Below, piece by piece: positions 1 to 8,713 of a DNA stretch of 47,924 nt. Every line of letters starts with the position of its first letter. The first letter of the stretch is position 1. The stretch spans positions 1-47,924 of the forward strand of contig JANXZX010000146.1 of NCBI GenBank assembly GCA_025355325.1, given 5' to 3'. This DNA comes from Geobacteraceae bacterium. Its GTDB lineage: Bacteria; Desulfobacterota; Desulfuromonadia; Geobacterales; Pseudopelobacteraceae. The position numbers and the translations under genes were made by a program. Under the pieces are notes generated by a model. That model worked only from the letters and a program-made list of their open reading frames with translations, was not told where the DNA came from and ran no database searches.

Positions 1-408
1 CTTGACCGCCTTGACCGCCGCGGCCAGCACCTTGGCCGGTTCCATCTGCAGTTTGTATTTCATATGAATGTCGGAGGTCGCGATAAAGGTGTGAATGCGA
101 CCCTTCTCGCCGGCGTATTTCAGAGCCTCCCAGGCGCGATCGATATCTTTTTCACTGGAACGGCACAGCCCCGCAATTTCCGGTCCTTTGATCGTCTGGG
201 CTATTTTTTTAACCGCTTCAAAATCACCATCGGATGCAATCGGAAAGCCGGCTTCGATGACATCGACATTCAGTTTCTGCAGCTGCTTGGCAATACGCAG
301 TTTTTCCTCAATGTTCATGCTGTTGCCGGGTGCCTGCTCCCCGTCTCTCAACGTCGTATCAAAAATTCTGATAATCTTGCGCTCTTCCTTCTTCGCTGCC
401 TTTGCCAT
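1..408 (-). CDS. leuA: 2-isopropylmalate synthase, N-terminal part (cut by window edge)
   Basis: The enzyme condenses acetyl-CoA with 2-oxoisovalerate, the first committed step of leucine synthesis, in the cytoplasm. About 136 codons are visible, reading from an ATG at 406-408 towards base 1, with no stop before the edge. The translation begins [20 protein letters not shown] and continues with the [12 protein letters not shown] metal/substrate motif of the DRE-TIM metallolyase family. [10 protein letters not shown] and the [10 protein letters not shown] stretch, both usual in LeuA, follow. Homocitrate and citramalate synthases share DTTLRDG, but the leucine T-box directly upstream supports LeuA. 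The C-terminal LeuA regulatory domain lies outside the window. Confidence 0.93.
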   Translation of the reverse strand, partial: MAKAAKKEERKIIRIFDTTLRDGEQAPGNSMNIEEKLRIAKQLQKLNVDVIEAGFPIASDGDFEAVKKIAQTIKGPEIAGLCRSSEKDIDRAWEALKYAGEKGRIHTFIATSDIHMKYKLQMEPAKVLAAAVKAVK

Positions 409-476
409 GTCTCTACCCCTTTCAGTGTCCTGCGATGTGACTGTACTTTCTCGCAGAGATGTTACAGCCGGAAAAT

Positions 477-507
477 AAAAAACCCCTACCCCTATTTGGG
501 GCAGAGG
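477..507 (-). terminator. Intrinsic terminator of the leuA T-box
   Basis: On the minus strand a 10-pair stem (498-507 with 483-492, including G-U pairs) closes a 5-base loop and is followed by six U then AUUUU. It begins some dozen bases after the T-box core, as expected for the alternative terminator/antiterminator fold. Confidence 0.88.
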
Positions 508-719
508 TTTTGAGCCATCCGCGGTACCACCCAATTCGCCCGAAAACAACCGGGCCTTCATTCCGCCTTTAACGCAGGCTCACGACTCTGACTACCTGTC
601 ACCAGAGCGGCTCCAAGGCGAGTTCACCACAATGCTTACCGGTTCGCACCAACCACCGGCTCTCTGAAAAGCATGTAAATGGTTACTACTCCTCTTCATA
701 GCCTTTACAAATTTCATCC
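477..719 (-). promoter_or_regulatory. T-box leader, leucine-specific, controlling leuA
   Basis: Read on the minus strand, the leader has the T-box core TGGTACCGCGG (complement of 519-529). It also has a Stem I region with AGAGAG, GGTGG and AGTAG motifs. The specifier segment reads GTGAACTCGCCTTGGAGC, placing a CTC (leucine) codon at 620-622. A strong terminator hairpin ends the element about 70 bases before the leuA ATG. In this family uncharged tRNA pairs with the specifier and the T-box bulge and stabilises an antiterminator, so leuA should be read through when charged tRNA-Leu is scarce. T-boxes are typical of Firmicutes; leuA leaders of this kind are known from Deltaproteobacteria. The 5' boundary is approximate. 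Confidence 0.94.
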
Positions 720-749
720 ATACTAGAAAAATTAACCTCTTAAAGTCAA
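720..749 (-). promoter_or_regulatory. Sigma-70 promoter of leuA leader
   Basis: On the minus strand a -35 TTGACT (744-749) and a -10 TAGTAT (720-725) are separated by 18 bases. Transcription would start just before the T-box Stem I. The -35 lies inside the hairpin that ends the peroxiredoxin gene. Confidence 0.65.
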
Positions 750-755
750 GAGGTT
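729..755 (-). terminator. Rho-independent terminator after peroxiredoxin gene
   Basis: The arms AAGAGGTT/AACCTCTT (734-741 and 748-755) form an 8-pair stem with a 6-base loop. On the minus strand this is followed by AATTTTT. It lies 11 bases after the peroxiredoxin stop. The leuA -35 box occupies the loop and part of one arm. Confidence 0.7.
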
Positions 756-766
756 TTCTGACATAT

Positions 767-1363
767 CTATTTCGAGTGCTTTGCCAGATATGATGCAACC
801 CCTTCAGCGGTAGGTTTCATAGCCTCTTCACCCTGTTTCCAGTTAGCCGGGCAGACTTCGCCATGAGTGTCGGCAAACTGGACGGCATCAACCATACGGA
901 GGGCTTCTTCAACATTGCGGCCCAGCGGGAGGTCGTTGATCACGCAGTGACGCACTTTTCCGGTTGGATCGATCAGGAACAGGCCGCGCAGGGCCACGGA
1001 ACCACCAAAGAGGATGCCATATGACTTGGCGATTTCCTTGTTGAGATCCTGTACCAGCGGATACTGAATGTTACCGATGCCGCCGTTCTCGATAGCGGTG
1101 TTCTTCCAGGCCAGATGGGTAAATTTGGAGTCCACCGAAACGCCGATAACTTCGGTATTTTTCTCCTTGAATTCAGCGACTTTTTTATTAAACGCCAGTA
1201 TTTCCGAAGGGCAGACAAAGGTGAAATCCAGTGGATAGAAAAAGAGCACCACGTACTTACCTTTGAAGGAAGAAAGGGTGATCGAGCCAAAAGTGTTGTC
1301 CGGCATGACCGCCTCAGCGGTAAAATCGGGAGCCTGCTGGGTTACGAGAGTTGTGAGGCACAT
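767..1363 (-). CDS. Typical 2-Cys peroxiredoxin (AhpC/Prx1 family)
   Basis: This is a cytoplasmic thiol peroxidase that reduces hydrogen peroxide and organic hydroperoxides. The 198-residue protein has the peroxidatic cysteine in FYPLDFTFVCPSE (Cys51) and the resolving cysteine in HGEVCPANW (Cys171), the usual spacing for the dimeric 2-Cys class. The C-terminal YLAKHSK tail is short. The ATG is chosen because AAAGGAG lies 10 bases upstream. Its own promoter is visible and a terminator follows, so it is monocistronic. No dedicated AhpF-type reductase is next to it; a thioredoxin system encoded elsewhere would have to recycle it (inference). Confidence 0.95.
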   Translation of the reverse strand: MCLTTLVTQQAPDFTAEAVMPDNTFGSITLSSFKGKYVVLFFYPLDFTFVCPSEILAFNKKVAEFKEKNTEVIGVSVDSKFTHLAWKNTAIENGGIGNIQYPLVQDLNKEIAKSYGILFGGSVALRGLFLIDPTGKVRHCVINDLPLGRNVEEALRMVDAVQFADTHGEVCPANWKQGEEAMKPTAEGVASYLAKHSK

Positions 1364-1406
1364 AGTGTGTATTCTCCTTTAAATTGGAAGTAAAACTGAT
1401 GGATAC

Positions 1407-1435
1407 CTAATACCAGCCAATTCTATACTTGTCAA
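1407..1435 (-). promoter_or_regulatory. Sigma-70 promoter of peroxiredoxin gene
   Basis: On the minus strand a consensus -35 TTGACA (1430-1435), a 17-base spacer and a -10 TATTAG (1407-1412) lie about 45 bases before the ATG. No OxyR or PerR site was recognised with confidence. Confidence 0.65.
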
Positions 1436-1602
1436 TAGGATAAAAATAGTCTTTTAGTCTTTTTTGCTAATAAGTGTATTCTGTAGATTAAAAAATCAAA
1501 TGCAAGCCATCATATTTAGTTATTTACTATTAAATTTTTTATATACAATTTGATAAATATAGATAAGATGACAAATAAACCGTACAATTGAATTAGAGAC
1601 TC

Positions 1603-2967
1603 ATGGAGAATAGATTGAAAAAATTAATGTACATACTGCTCATTGCAGGATTGTTTCTGCTGTCCGGTTGTGGCGGGGGTGGTTCTGACTCCTCCATAGT
1701 AAATGCAGCACAAGAGGCCGAGAAAAAATGGGTTCGCAAGTATCTCGACGATGTCTACCTGTGGTATGATGAAATCATTGAGGTTTCCCCGGCCAATTAT
1801 GCTTCAGTTCCAGCTTATTACGATGCTTTGCTGGTAAAAACACGGGATCGCTTCAGCTTCAGCATGCCGGTAGCCGCCGCAGCCATAGAATTTCAGGAAG
1901 GTTTGGAAACCGGTTTTGGCATTAAATGGGGATGGAGTATAAGCGGAACTCTATTCGCCTATTATGTGGACCCGCATTCCCCTGCATCTGCCAGCATAAC
2001 TCGCGGCACGGAATTAACCAACATAGATGGTTACCCGGTTGCGTCACTTTCAAGTTCTTATTTGAGCAACAAACTTTTTCCAATCCAACCGAATGAAACT
2101 CTGAATGTGACTTTTCGCCTTCCCGGTGCCGCTACCGCTACTGCGGCGACTCTGATTTCAGCAACTTTCACCACTACTACGGTTGACGAACCGCTGATTA
2201 TCCCTCTCGACGATGGTTCCAAGGCGGGTTATCTGCTGTTCAACCAGCATCTGGCAACTTCCGAGCAAAACCTCATCGACGCAATAGCATATTTCAAACA
2301 GCAAGAAATCAGCGACGTGGTACTGGACTTGCGCTACAATTCTGGCGGCTTTCTGTATATTGCCGAGGAAGTGGCGTCAATGTTAGGTGGCGAAGCATTA
2401 CAGGGGAAGGTATTCGAAAAGCTGGTATTTAACAGCAAACATCAGGAAAAAACCAATGACCCGAGTTCTACAATTATTTTCAGTGCATCGGACAGTAATA
2501 ACACTTTGTTGCCTCTACTGGGACTCAAGCGGGTTTTTGTATTGACCGGCGGCAGAACCTGTTCCGCCAGCGAGTCCATCATAAATGGCCTTTTACCTTA
2601 TATCCAGGTCGTGCGTATCGGTTCAACCACGTGCGGAAAACCTTATGGTTTTATCCAGGAAAATAACGAGCAACAGGCATATTTCGCTATACAGTTCGAA
2701 GGCATCAATGCCAATGGCACCGATAACTATAAATACGGTTTTGCACCCACATGCAGCGCCTCAGACGATCTGGCATATCAATTGGGAGATGTCCGGGAAG
2801 CCCGTTTGAAAGCTGCTCTTTACTACATACATAACAACTCCTGCCCGCCGACTTCGGTGGCAAAAACACCACAACCGACATTATCAGACGATATGTCTGA
2901 CAACGGCTTTCTTCCGTTGATGGACAGAAAACAGGGACTAAAGCTGCTGCTCCCGACTTCGCATTAG
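1603..2967 (+). CDS. S41-family (C-terminal processing type) peptidase lipoprotein
   Basis: This is a predicted membrane-anchored serine peptidase. The N-terminus has a lipobox, LLSGC with Cys23, followed by a glycine/serine linker, so the protein should be an exported lipoprotein. A degenerate PDZ-like segment lies at about residues 100-175. The S41 core has DLRYNSGG (242-249), the nucleophile in TCSASES (Ser321) and the general base in TTCGKPYGF (Lys346). The 25-residue Ser-Lys spacing matches the CtpA Ser/Lys dyad. The ATG at 1603 has no clear ribosome site. The GGAG at 1605-1608 suggests a TTG start at 1615, which would give a four-residue shorter signal peptide. The gene stands alone; its substrate is unknown. 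Confidence 0.85.
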   Translation: MENRLKKLMYILLIAGLFLLSGCGGGGSDSSIVNAAQEAEKKWVRKYLDDVYLWYDEIIEVSPANYASVPAYYDALLVKTRDRFSFSMPVAAAAIEFQEGLETGFGIKWGWSISGTLFAYYVDPHSPASASITRGTELTNIDGYPVASLSSSYLSNKLFPIQPNETLNVTFRLPGAATATAATLISATFTTTTVDEPLIIPLDDGSKAGYLLFNQHLATSEQNLIDAIAYFKQQEISDVVLDLRYNSGGFLYIAEEVASMLGGEALQGKVFEKLVFNSKHQEKTNDPSSTIIFSASDSNNTLLPLLGLKRVFVLTGGRTCSASESIINGLLPYIQVVRIGSTTCGKPYGFIQENNEQQAYFAIQFEGINANGTDNYKYGFAPTCSASDDLAYQLGDVREARLKAALYYIHNNSCPPTSVAKTPQPTLSDDMSDNGFLPLMDRKQGLKLLLPTSH

Positions 2968-3007
2968 CTCGTTTTTCGAACGATAGGTATTGCCATCTAC
3001 AGTGCTC

Positions 3008-3679
3008 CTACGCAATGGTATGCCGGATGTCTTTTCCCTTCACCATGAAGATCACCATTTCGGCAATGTTTGTGGCGTGATCGGCGATACGTTCCAGTGA
3101 TTTCGAGATGTAGTTGAGTTTCATGGCCCGGGAAATAGTCGTCGGGTCCTCAATCATGTAAGTCAGAAGTTCCCGCTGGATCTGGATATTCAGATCATCC
3201 ACAAAATTATCGTTCTTGCAGACCGTAATCGCCAGGTCGGCATCGCCCCGTACAAAAGCATCCAGAGCTTCCTTGATCATCACCTCGGTCCAATGGGCCA
3301 TACGGGGAATGTCTATATACGGCTTGAGCGGCGGCTCTTCGTTCAACTCGCGGGCCCGCTTGGCAATGTTGGCACACTGATCGCCCATGCGCTCCAGATC
3401 GGTGACAATCTTAAGCGCAATCGTAATAAAACGGAGGTCCCGGGCGGCGGGCTGACGGAGCGCCAGCAGTTCCAGACAGCGTTCGTCGATGGCCATTTCG
3501 GCGGCGTTAACTTCATGGTCAAAGGCGATGGTTTGCTCTGCCAGCGGCGTGTTTCTGTCCACAAGCGCTTTGACCGAATTGGCGGTCATCAACTCAACCT
3601 TGCCCCCCATAACCAGGATACTCTGTTTCAATTCACTCAACTCAATGTCGAATGCGGTACTGATGTGTTCGCGTTCCAT
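3008..3679 (-). CDS. phoU: Phosphate signalling regulator PhoU
   Basis: PhoU couples the Pst transporter to the PhoR/PhoB two-component system and represses the Pho regulon when phosphate is plentiful. The 223-residue all-helical protein contains two PhoU repeats. The metal-binding type motifs are visible as TDLERMGDQCANIA and, in the second repeat, KSLERIADHATNIAE. It is the last gene of the pst operon, with GGAGAC just upstream of its ATG. A REP-like repeat separates it from pstB, which could lower or uncouple its expression. Neither phoB nor phoR is in the window. Confidence 0.96.
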   Translation of the reverse strand: MEREHISTAFDIELSELKQSILVMGGKVELMTANSVKALVDRNTPLAEQTIAFDHEVNAAEMAIDERCLELLALRQPAARDLRFITIALKIVTDLERMGDQCANIAKRARELNEEPPLKPYIDIPRMAHWTEVMIKEALDAFVRGDADLAITVCKNDNFVDDLNIQIQRELLTYMIEDPTTISRAMKLNYISKSLERIADHATNIAEMVIFMVKGKDIRHTIA

Positions 3680-3723
3680 TATGTCTCCTAGTATTCCGTA
3701 ACTCTTAAACTAACGCATAATAA

Positions 3724-3830
3724 CTCCCTCCCCCCTGGCGGGGGAGGGTTAGGGTGGGGGGGAGTATGCCATGAAATTAGCACTTTGCAGCTTCCCCCAC
3801 CCCCTAGCCCCCTCCCGCAAGGGGTGGGGG
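3724..3830. repeat. REP-like double palindromic element (copy 1)
   Basis: Two G/C-rich palindromic units (about 3724-3763 and 3791-3830) are roughly inverted copies of each other. They are joined by an A/T-rich spacer with the text TGCCATGAAATTAGCA. The same arrangement occurs at 15489-15603, and a half copy at 8660-8712. The structure resembles a BIME (paired inverted REPs). It lies between pstB and phoU and may form stable mRNA hairpins there. No REP-associated transposase is in the window. Confidence 0.85.
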
Positions 3831-3862
3831 AACTTTACGAAAAACAAAGTGTTACATGCTCA

Positions 3863-4633
3863 CTAACCGAATCTTCCGGTTATATAGTCTTCAGTCTGCT
3901 TTTTCTCAGGGTTGGTAAAAATCTTGCGTGTTCCACCGGCCTCAATCAACTCTCCCAGATAAAAAAACGCGGTGACATCGGACACCCGCGCCGCCTGCTG
4001 CATGTTATGGGTGACGATGACGATAGTGTACTTGCTTTTCAGCTCTTCAATCAACTCCTCAATTTTCAAGGTCGAGATCGGATCGAGTGCCGAGCAGGGT
4101 TCGTCCATCAGGATGATTTCCGGATTAACCGCAATGGCCCGGGCGATGCAGATACGTTGGGCCTGGCCGCCGGAAAGCCCGAGAGCAGAATCATTGAGCC
4201 GGTCTTTAACCTCGTTCCAGATGGCGGCGCTTTTCAGGCTCCGCTCGACCGCCTCGTCAAGGGTTGCCTTGTCGTTGACTCCCGCAATGCGCAAGCCATA
4301 GACGATGTTCTCGTAGATCGACTTGGGAAACGGATTGGACTGCTGAAAGACCATGCCGATTTTTCGGCGGAGCGAAATAACATCGGTGGAAGAGTCATTA
4401 ATCTCCGCATCGTTGAAACGAATGCTCCCGTCTATTTTTGCGCTCTCAACCAGATCGTTCATGCGGTTGAAACAGCGCAGCAGCGTTGATTTGCCGCAGC
4501 CGGACGGTCCGATAAAAGCGGTCACCTGATGACGGGCCATGTCCAGATTAATGTTTTTCAGCGCATGGGCCTGGCCATAGTGAAGGTTCAGGTCGGATAC
4601 TGAAAGAATCGTCTTGTTTGCTGCCTGTTCCAT
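3863..4633 (-). CDS. pstB: Phosphate ABC transporter ATP-binding protein PstB
   Basis: PstB is the ATPase of the high-affinity phosphate importer, acting at the inner face of the membrane with PstA and PstC. Walker A is GPSGCGKST, the signature is [14 protein letters not shown] and Walker B is [12 protein letters not shown], followed by the H-loop [10 protein letters not shown]. The FNRMNDL text after Walker A is typical of PstB. An ATG at 4639 is possible, but the AAGGA at 4640-4644, which overlaps the pstA stop, is better spaced for the ATG at 4633 (256 residues). It is translationally coupled to pstA. Confidence 0.97.
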   Translation of the reverse strand: MEQAANKTILSVSDLNLHYGQAHALKNINLDMARHQVTAFIGPSGCGKSTLLRCFNRMNDLVESAKIDGSIRFNDAEINDSSTDVISLRRKIGMVFQQSNPFPKSIYENIVYGLRIAGVNDKATLDEAVERSLKSAAIWNEVKDRLNDSALGLSGGQAQRICIARAIAVNPEIILMDEPCSALDPISTLKIEELIEELKSKYTIVIVTHNMQQAARVSDVTAFFYLGELIEAGGTRKIFTNPEKKQTEDYITGRFG

Positions 4634-4642
4634 GATCATTCC

Positions 4643-6238
4643 TTAAAACGTTGAAGTCGTATATTTGCCGCGCATCCGGGTGCGCAGATAAATCGCGGTG
4701 CTGCTGGCTACGATGACGATTGCCAGAAGCAGCATGGTGGTGACAAAAACCATTGGTTTGGCCGCCTCCACGTTGGGTGATTGAAACCCGACATCGTAAA
4801 TATGAAAACCAAGGTGCATGAATTTCCGGTCCATATGGAAAAACGGAAAGTTCGAATCAAACGGCAGCGTCGGAGCCAGTTTGACCACGCCGACAATCAT
4901 CAGCGGCGCTACCTCACCGGCGGCACGAGCCATCGAGAGGATCAGGCCGGTCATGATGCCGGGGGTTGCCATCGGCAGCAGTATTTTCGTCAGCGTCTGA
5001 AACTTGGTTGCCCCCAGAGCCAGCGAACCCTCGCGGATCCCTTTCGGAATGGAAGCGAGCGACTCCTCGGTGGCGACAATCACCACCGGCACGGTCAGGA
5101 GCGCCAGCGTCAGGCTTGACCAGAGGATGCCGCCGGTACCGAAGGTCGGCGTCGGCAGCCGCTCCGGGAAAAACAGTTTATCGAGGCTTCCGCCAACGCC
5201 GTAGACGAAGAATCCGAGACCAAAAACGCCATAGACGATAGAGGGAACACCGGCCAGGTTGTTGACGGCGATGCGCACCATGCGGGTAACCAGGCCGTCA
5301 CGGGCGTACTCACGCAGGTAGATGGCGGCGATCACTCCGAACGGCAGCGAGAACACACTCATCAGCAGCACCATCATAACCGTGCCGAAGATGGCCGGAA
5401 AAAGCCCCCCTTCGGTATTCGATTCACGCGGATCATCCCACAGCAGTTCGCGAACCCGCTCAAGATAGGCGCCGCATTTGGCGAAGAAGGACATGCTGTT
5501 GGGGCGCTGCAGGGCAACGATCTCGGTCAGGGAGATATCTTTGCTGCCGCCGGCGCTATCGCTGAGCTGGGCGGTTATGGTGCCGATCCCGGCCAGAGTT
5601 GCGGTGGCCTGCTCGTTGAGTTTGCTGAATTCCGCCATGAGTTTTTCGCGGGCAGAGGTCAGTTCGGTGATGGAGGCGGCGTTCTTCTCCTTGCCGTCAT
5701 ATTCAAGTTTTTGCACTTTCAAACGGAGACTCTCGGCGCTGTTGTTCAGGTTCGACATCTGCTGCTTGATGGTGCGGGTGGCGTCGAGTTTGCCGGAAAC
5801 CAGTTTCCGTGCCTGGAGCAGTTTATCATATGGTGCTGCGCCGGTCAGAGTCATCCCTTCCGCCGTGACACCGGTCAGGAAGCCGAAAAAGTTGCCATGT
5901 TCACGGCGTTCCAGCAGTACCGCATCGGCAGGCAAGCTGCGGGCTGTGATGTCTTTCTCGTCAATCCAACGGAAATCCTGCCCGAAGACATCGCGGTTGG
6001 CGATTTTCAACTGGATACGACGGTCGCCGTTGGTCGGATTTTTCTCCTGTTGGGTGATCTGGCCGAGGGCGACCGAGCCGTCCTTCAGCTCGAACTTGAC
6101 CAGCGCTCGTGGCCAGAAATAGCCAAGCCCGTTCGTCATCACCACGCCGACCAGCGCCAGGGACATGACGAGGATGATCGCCAGGGCGGCCCCGGTGGCC
6201 AGAACGTACGGTTCTCCTGTTTTCCAGAATGGTTTCAT
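4643..6238 (-). CDS. pstA: Phosphate ABC transporter permease PstA, long form
   Basis: PstA is one of the two membrane subunits of the Pst phosphate importer. At 531 residues it is nearly twice the usual length of about 290. A first membrane segment (about 12-36) is followed by a soluble stretch of some 240 residues. This includes a likely coiled coil at about 150-225, predicted to lie outside the membrane. The normal permease core occupies about 280-531 and contains the EAA-type loop with GIREGSLALGATKFQT. Long PstA proteins with such an N-terminal extension are known in several Proteobacteria. It lies between pstC and pstB in the operon. The role of the extension is not known from sequence. 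Confidence 0.93.
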   Translation of the reverse strand: MKPFWKTGEPYVLATGAALAIILVMSLALVGVVMTNGLGYFWPRALVKFELKDGSVALGQITQQEKNPTNGDRRIQLKIANRDVFGQDFRWIDEKDITARSLPADAVLLERREHGNFFGFLTGVTAEGMTLTGAAPYDKLLQARKLVSGKLDATRTIKQQMSNLNNSAESLRLKVQKLEYDGKEKNAASITELTSAREKLMAEFSKLNEQATATLAGIGTITAQLSDSAGGSKDISLTEIVALQRPNSMSFFAKCGAYLERVRELLWDDPRESNTEGGLFPAIFGTVMMVLLMSVFSLPFGVIAAIYLREYARDGLVTRMVRIAVNNLAGVPSIVYGVFGLGFFVYGVGGSLDKLFFPERLPTPTFGTGGILWSSLTLALLTVPVVIVATEESLASIPKGIREGSLALGATKFQTLTKILLPMATPGIMTGLILSMARAAGEVAPLMIVGVVKLAPTLPFDSNFPFFHMDRKFMHLGFHIYDVGFQSPNVEAAKPMVFVTTMLLLAIVIVASSTAIYLRTRMRGKYTTSTF

Positions 6239-6260
6239 GCTGTTGCCTCTTTTTTAACTG

Positions 6261-6380
6261 CAATAGAACGCGGATGACGCGGATTGAGCGGATTTACGCA
6301 GATTATAAATCCGGTTTAGTTAGTTTAGTTTTTGAGATCCGTGGAAATCCGCTCAATCAGATTTTATCCGCGTTCTATTG
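6261..6380. repeat. Long imperfect inverted repeat between pstC and pstA
   Basis: The left arm (6261-6295) and right arm (6345-6380) are inverted copies. They share a 15-base outer match starting CAATAGAACGCGGAT and a 14-base inner match GATTGAGCGGATTT, with a short divergent middle. The ATCCGCG/CGCGGAT text resembles dispersed repeats common in environmental Proteobacteria (inference). In the pstC-pstA mRNA it could form a hairpin of about 35 pairs that modulates downstream expression. Confidence 0.85.
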
Positions 6381-6397
6381 CCTATGATGTCCACAGG

Positions 6398-8626
6398 CTA
6401 ATATCGCCCATACTTTTTCCTGAATCTTTGCCGAAGCGCCTCAGCAACCGTGTTGATGATAAAAGTGAAGATGAACAGCAGCACCGCCGAGAGAAACAGT
6501 ACCCGGTACAGGGAGCTGTTCAGGGGCGCTTCCGGAATCTCCACCGCGATATTGGCCGACAGTGAGCGGAGGCCGTTAAACAGGCTCCAGCTCATGATCG
6601 GTGTGTTGCCGGTGGCCATCAGGACAATCATGGTTTCGCCGATGGCGCGGCCGAAGCCGATCATTACCGCCGAAAACACTCCCGGCAGTGCCGAGGGGAG
6701 CACCACCCGCCAGGCGGTCTGCCAGCGGCTGGCACCCAGGGCCAATGAAGCAGCGGTCAGGTTGCGCGGAACGTTGGAGATGGCGTCTTCGGCAATGGTA
6801 AAGATGATCGGGATGACGGCAAAACCGAGTGCGATGCCGATTATGATGCTGTTGCGCTGGTCGTATTTGATGCCGAGCGAACTGAACAGCCACTGCTTGA
6901 AGTCACCGGCAAACAGGTGTACTTCAGCCACGCCGCTCAGGAGATAGCTGCAGTAGATGCCAAGAAGAACCACCGGAATCATGGCGATGAATTCATGGCC
7001 TCTGGTCGCTTTCTGAAGGAAGGTAGCGGTCTTGATCCGTTTCCAGAAGAAGATCGTTACCAGCAGCATCAGCGGTACGATGATGATGGTCAGGAAAACC
7101 GTCAGAATGGTTTTATCGATGATCGGGGCCAGCCAGAGTCCGGCCAGAAAGCCGATGACCACCGACGGGATGGCGGCCATGATCTCCACGACCGGCTTGA
7201 TGCGCCCCTTCAGTTTCGGGGACATGAACTGGCTCGTATAGAGCGCACCCAGCAGCGCCAGCGGAACGGCAAACAGCATGGCGCACAGCGTCGCCTTGAT
7301 GGTGCCGAACACCAGCGGCACGAGGCTCAGCTTCGGTTCATAATCGTCACTGGCTGATGAGGATTGCCAGGCATATTCCGGCTTGTCGTAGCCTTCATAC
7401 CAGACCTTGCCGAACAGGGTGCCGAAGGAGACATCCGGATGCGGGATGTCCAGGCTCCAGATTGTTACGGTGCCTTTGCCGTCCAGGGCCGACAGTGCGG
7501 TGCCTTTGGGCGACAGCGCCACATGGGTAACCGGCGCGGCGGGTGTTACGGTCAACAGGTTCCGTTCCGAGGTCATATGATCGACATGGATTTCAGCGGC
7601 ATCAACGGAGAACAGTGTCTTGTCGCGGGGTGACGGGATGATGAGAGCCAGTTTGCCGCTGGTGGAGCGCAGGGTATGAATGCGGACCAGTCTCTTGTCC
7701 TCGCTGCTGCCGGGAGTCTTCACCGGAAACCAGGTTGAGAGTCCCCCTTTGGCATCACCAACTGCTATGGATACATCACCCAGAACGAGGGAAAGGGCGG
7801 TAATGGCCTGATGGCCTGTGGTGCCCTGAAGCGTGTCGAGCAGGCGTATCTGCCCCGGTTCCGAGATATCCCAGCGCAGCAGCATGCCGTTGTCGGTGCC
7901 GGCGTACAGATAGTGACCTTTCGAATCAACGGTTACAGCGGAGAGACGTCCCGGCAGTGGGTCTGTGATGTCAGTAACCGCTGTGCTCCGTTTTTCGTCT
8001 CCGGCCAGATTTTTTTCTACCAGTTGCTGTGTTACCCGCAGCCGGTCGCCGTTCAGGCGGTCGATCCGCATAACGCCTTTTTCTTCGATCAGGCGAGCCC
8101 ATGACTGCTCAATGCCGGGTGCCGCCGGAAAAGAAAGCTCTTCCCGGGGGGTGACATCCTGGTTTAGCTCGATGGTGCCGTCAGCATTTTTTACAGATGA
8201 AAATGCCACCGTGACTGCTGTCAGGGCACCGTTGTTCCAGAGCAGGCTGTACGATGATTTGCCGAGATATTCCGCTGAAATTACCCGCAGCGCACTGACA
8301 GGGATAACTGGCGCTTTGATGCTGGCGGAGAGGGAGCCGTCGGCAGCTTTCAAAAAGTTGAATGTTCCTGAATCATCAAGAATAAAAACGCCGCGCTGGT
8401 CGTTCTCGGCTCCCACCGCCAATGTCTTTGCTGACAGGACTGATGCCGGTACTATTATTTTGGCGGAAACTTTGGCTGAAGCGGGGAAGAAAAGCGGCAG
8501 GGCAACCTTGGAGATCATTACCAGGATCCAGACCACCGAGATGATGACCAGAATTCCGCCGCCGCGAATTACCAGTTCGGCAAGGCGGTCATTGCGGCGG
8601 GATTTGTCGATAATTGTTTTTGACAT
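6398..8626 (-). CDS. pstC: Phosphate ABC transporter permease PstC, long form with propeller-like domain
   Basis: PstC is the partner permease of PstA in the Pst importer. The protein has 742 residues, against about 310 for the classic form. After one membrane segment (about 20-45) comes a stretch of some 380 residues with WD40/YVTN-like repeats, for example SVDAAEIHVDHMTSERNL and HVALSPKGTALSALDGKGTVTIWSL. This is predicted to be a periplasmic beta-propeller. The permease core fills about 440-742, with an EAA-type loop near NLTAASLALGASRWQT and the GRAIGETM motif. It follows pstS in the operon. Such enlarged PstC proteins are known (COG4590-like); whether the propeller senses or binds a partner is open. 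Confidence 0.92.
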   Translation of the reverse strand: MSKTIIDKSRRNDRLAELVIRGGGILVIISVVWILVMISKVALPLFFPASAKVSAKIIVPASVLSAKTLAVGAENDQRGVFILDDSGTFNFLKAADGSLSASIKAPVIPVSALRVISAEYLGKSSYSLLWNNGALTAVTVAFSSVKNADGTIELNQDVTPREELSFPAAPGIEQSWARLIEEKGVMRIDRLNGDRLRVTQQLVEKNLAGDEKRSTAVTDITDPLPGRLSAVTVDSKGHYLYAGTDNGMLLRWDISEPGQIRLLDTLQGTTGHQAITALSLVLGDVSIAVGDAKGGLSTWFPVKTPGSSEDKRLVRIHTLRSTSGKLALIIPSPRDKTLFSVDAAEIHVDHMTSERNLLTVTPAAPVTHVALSPKGTALSALDGKGTVTIWSLDIPHPDVSFGTLFGKVWYEGYDKPEYAWQSSSASDDYEPKLSLVPLVFGTIKATLCAMLFAVPLALLGALYTSQFMSPKLKGRIKPVVEIMAAIPSVVIGFLAGLWLAPIIDKTILTVFLTIIIVPLMLLVTIFFWKRIKTATFLQKATRGHEFIAMIPVVLLGIYCSYLLSGVAEVHLFAGDFKQWLFSSLGIKYDQRNSIIIGIALGFAVIPIIFTIAEDAISNVPRNLTAASLALGASRWQTAWRVVLPSALPGVFSAVMIGFGRAIGETMIVLMATGNTPIMSWSLFNGLRSLSANIAVEIPEAPLNSSLYRVLFLSAVLLFIFTFIINTVAEALRQRFRKKYGRY

Positions 8627-8659
8627 GGCTACCTGGACTTAAACTTAAAGTAAATAAAT

Positions 8660-8712
8660 TCCCTCCCCCTTGGCGGGGGTGGGGGAATAATAGGCAAAGC
8701 GCTAATCGTATG
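8660..8712. repeat. REP-like element, truncated half copy (copy 2)
   Basis: A single C/G-rich palindromic unit (8660-8685) is followed by text that matches the inverted spacer of copies 1 and 3 (GCAAAGCGCTAAT against GCAAAGTGCTAAT). It is therefore half of the double element in reverse orientation. It fills the pstS-pstC gap almost completely. Confidence 0.75.
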
Positions 8713-8713
8713 C

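Noticed and set aside
3724-3830. The G/C-rich palindromes as a CRISPR array
   Set aside because: There are only two inverted units per site, no regular spacers and no cas genes; they fit REP-like elements.
7965-8642. A 225-codon plus-strand frame opposite pstC, and similar long frames opposite pstA (5478-6122) and amtB (43418-44113)
   Set aside because: All lie opposite well-supported genes, are low-complexity and lack ribosome sites.
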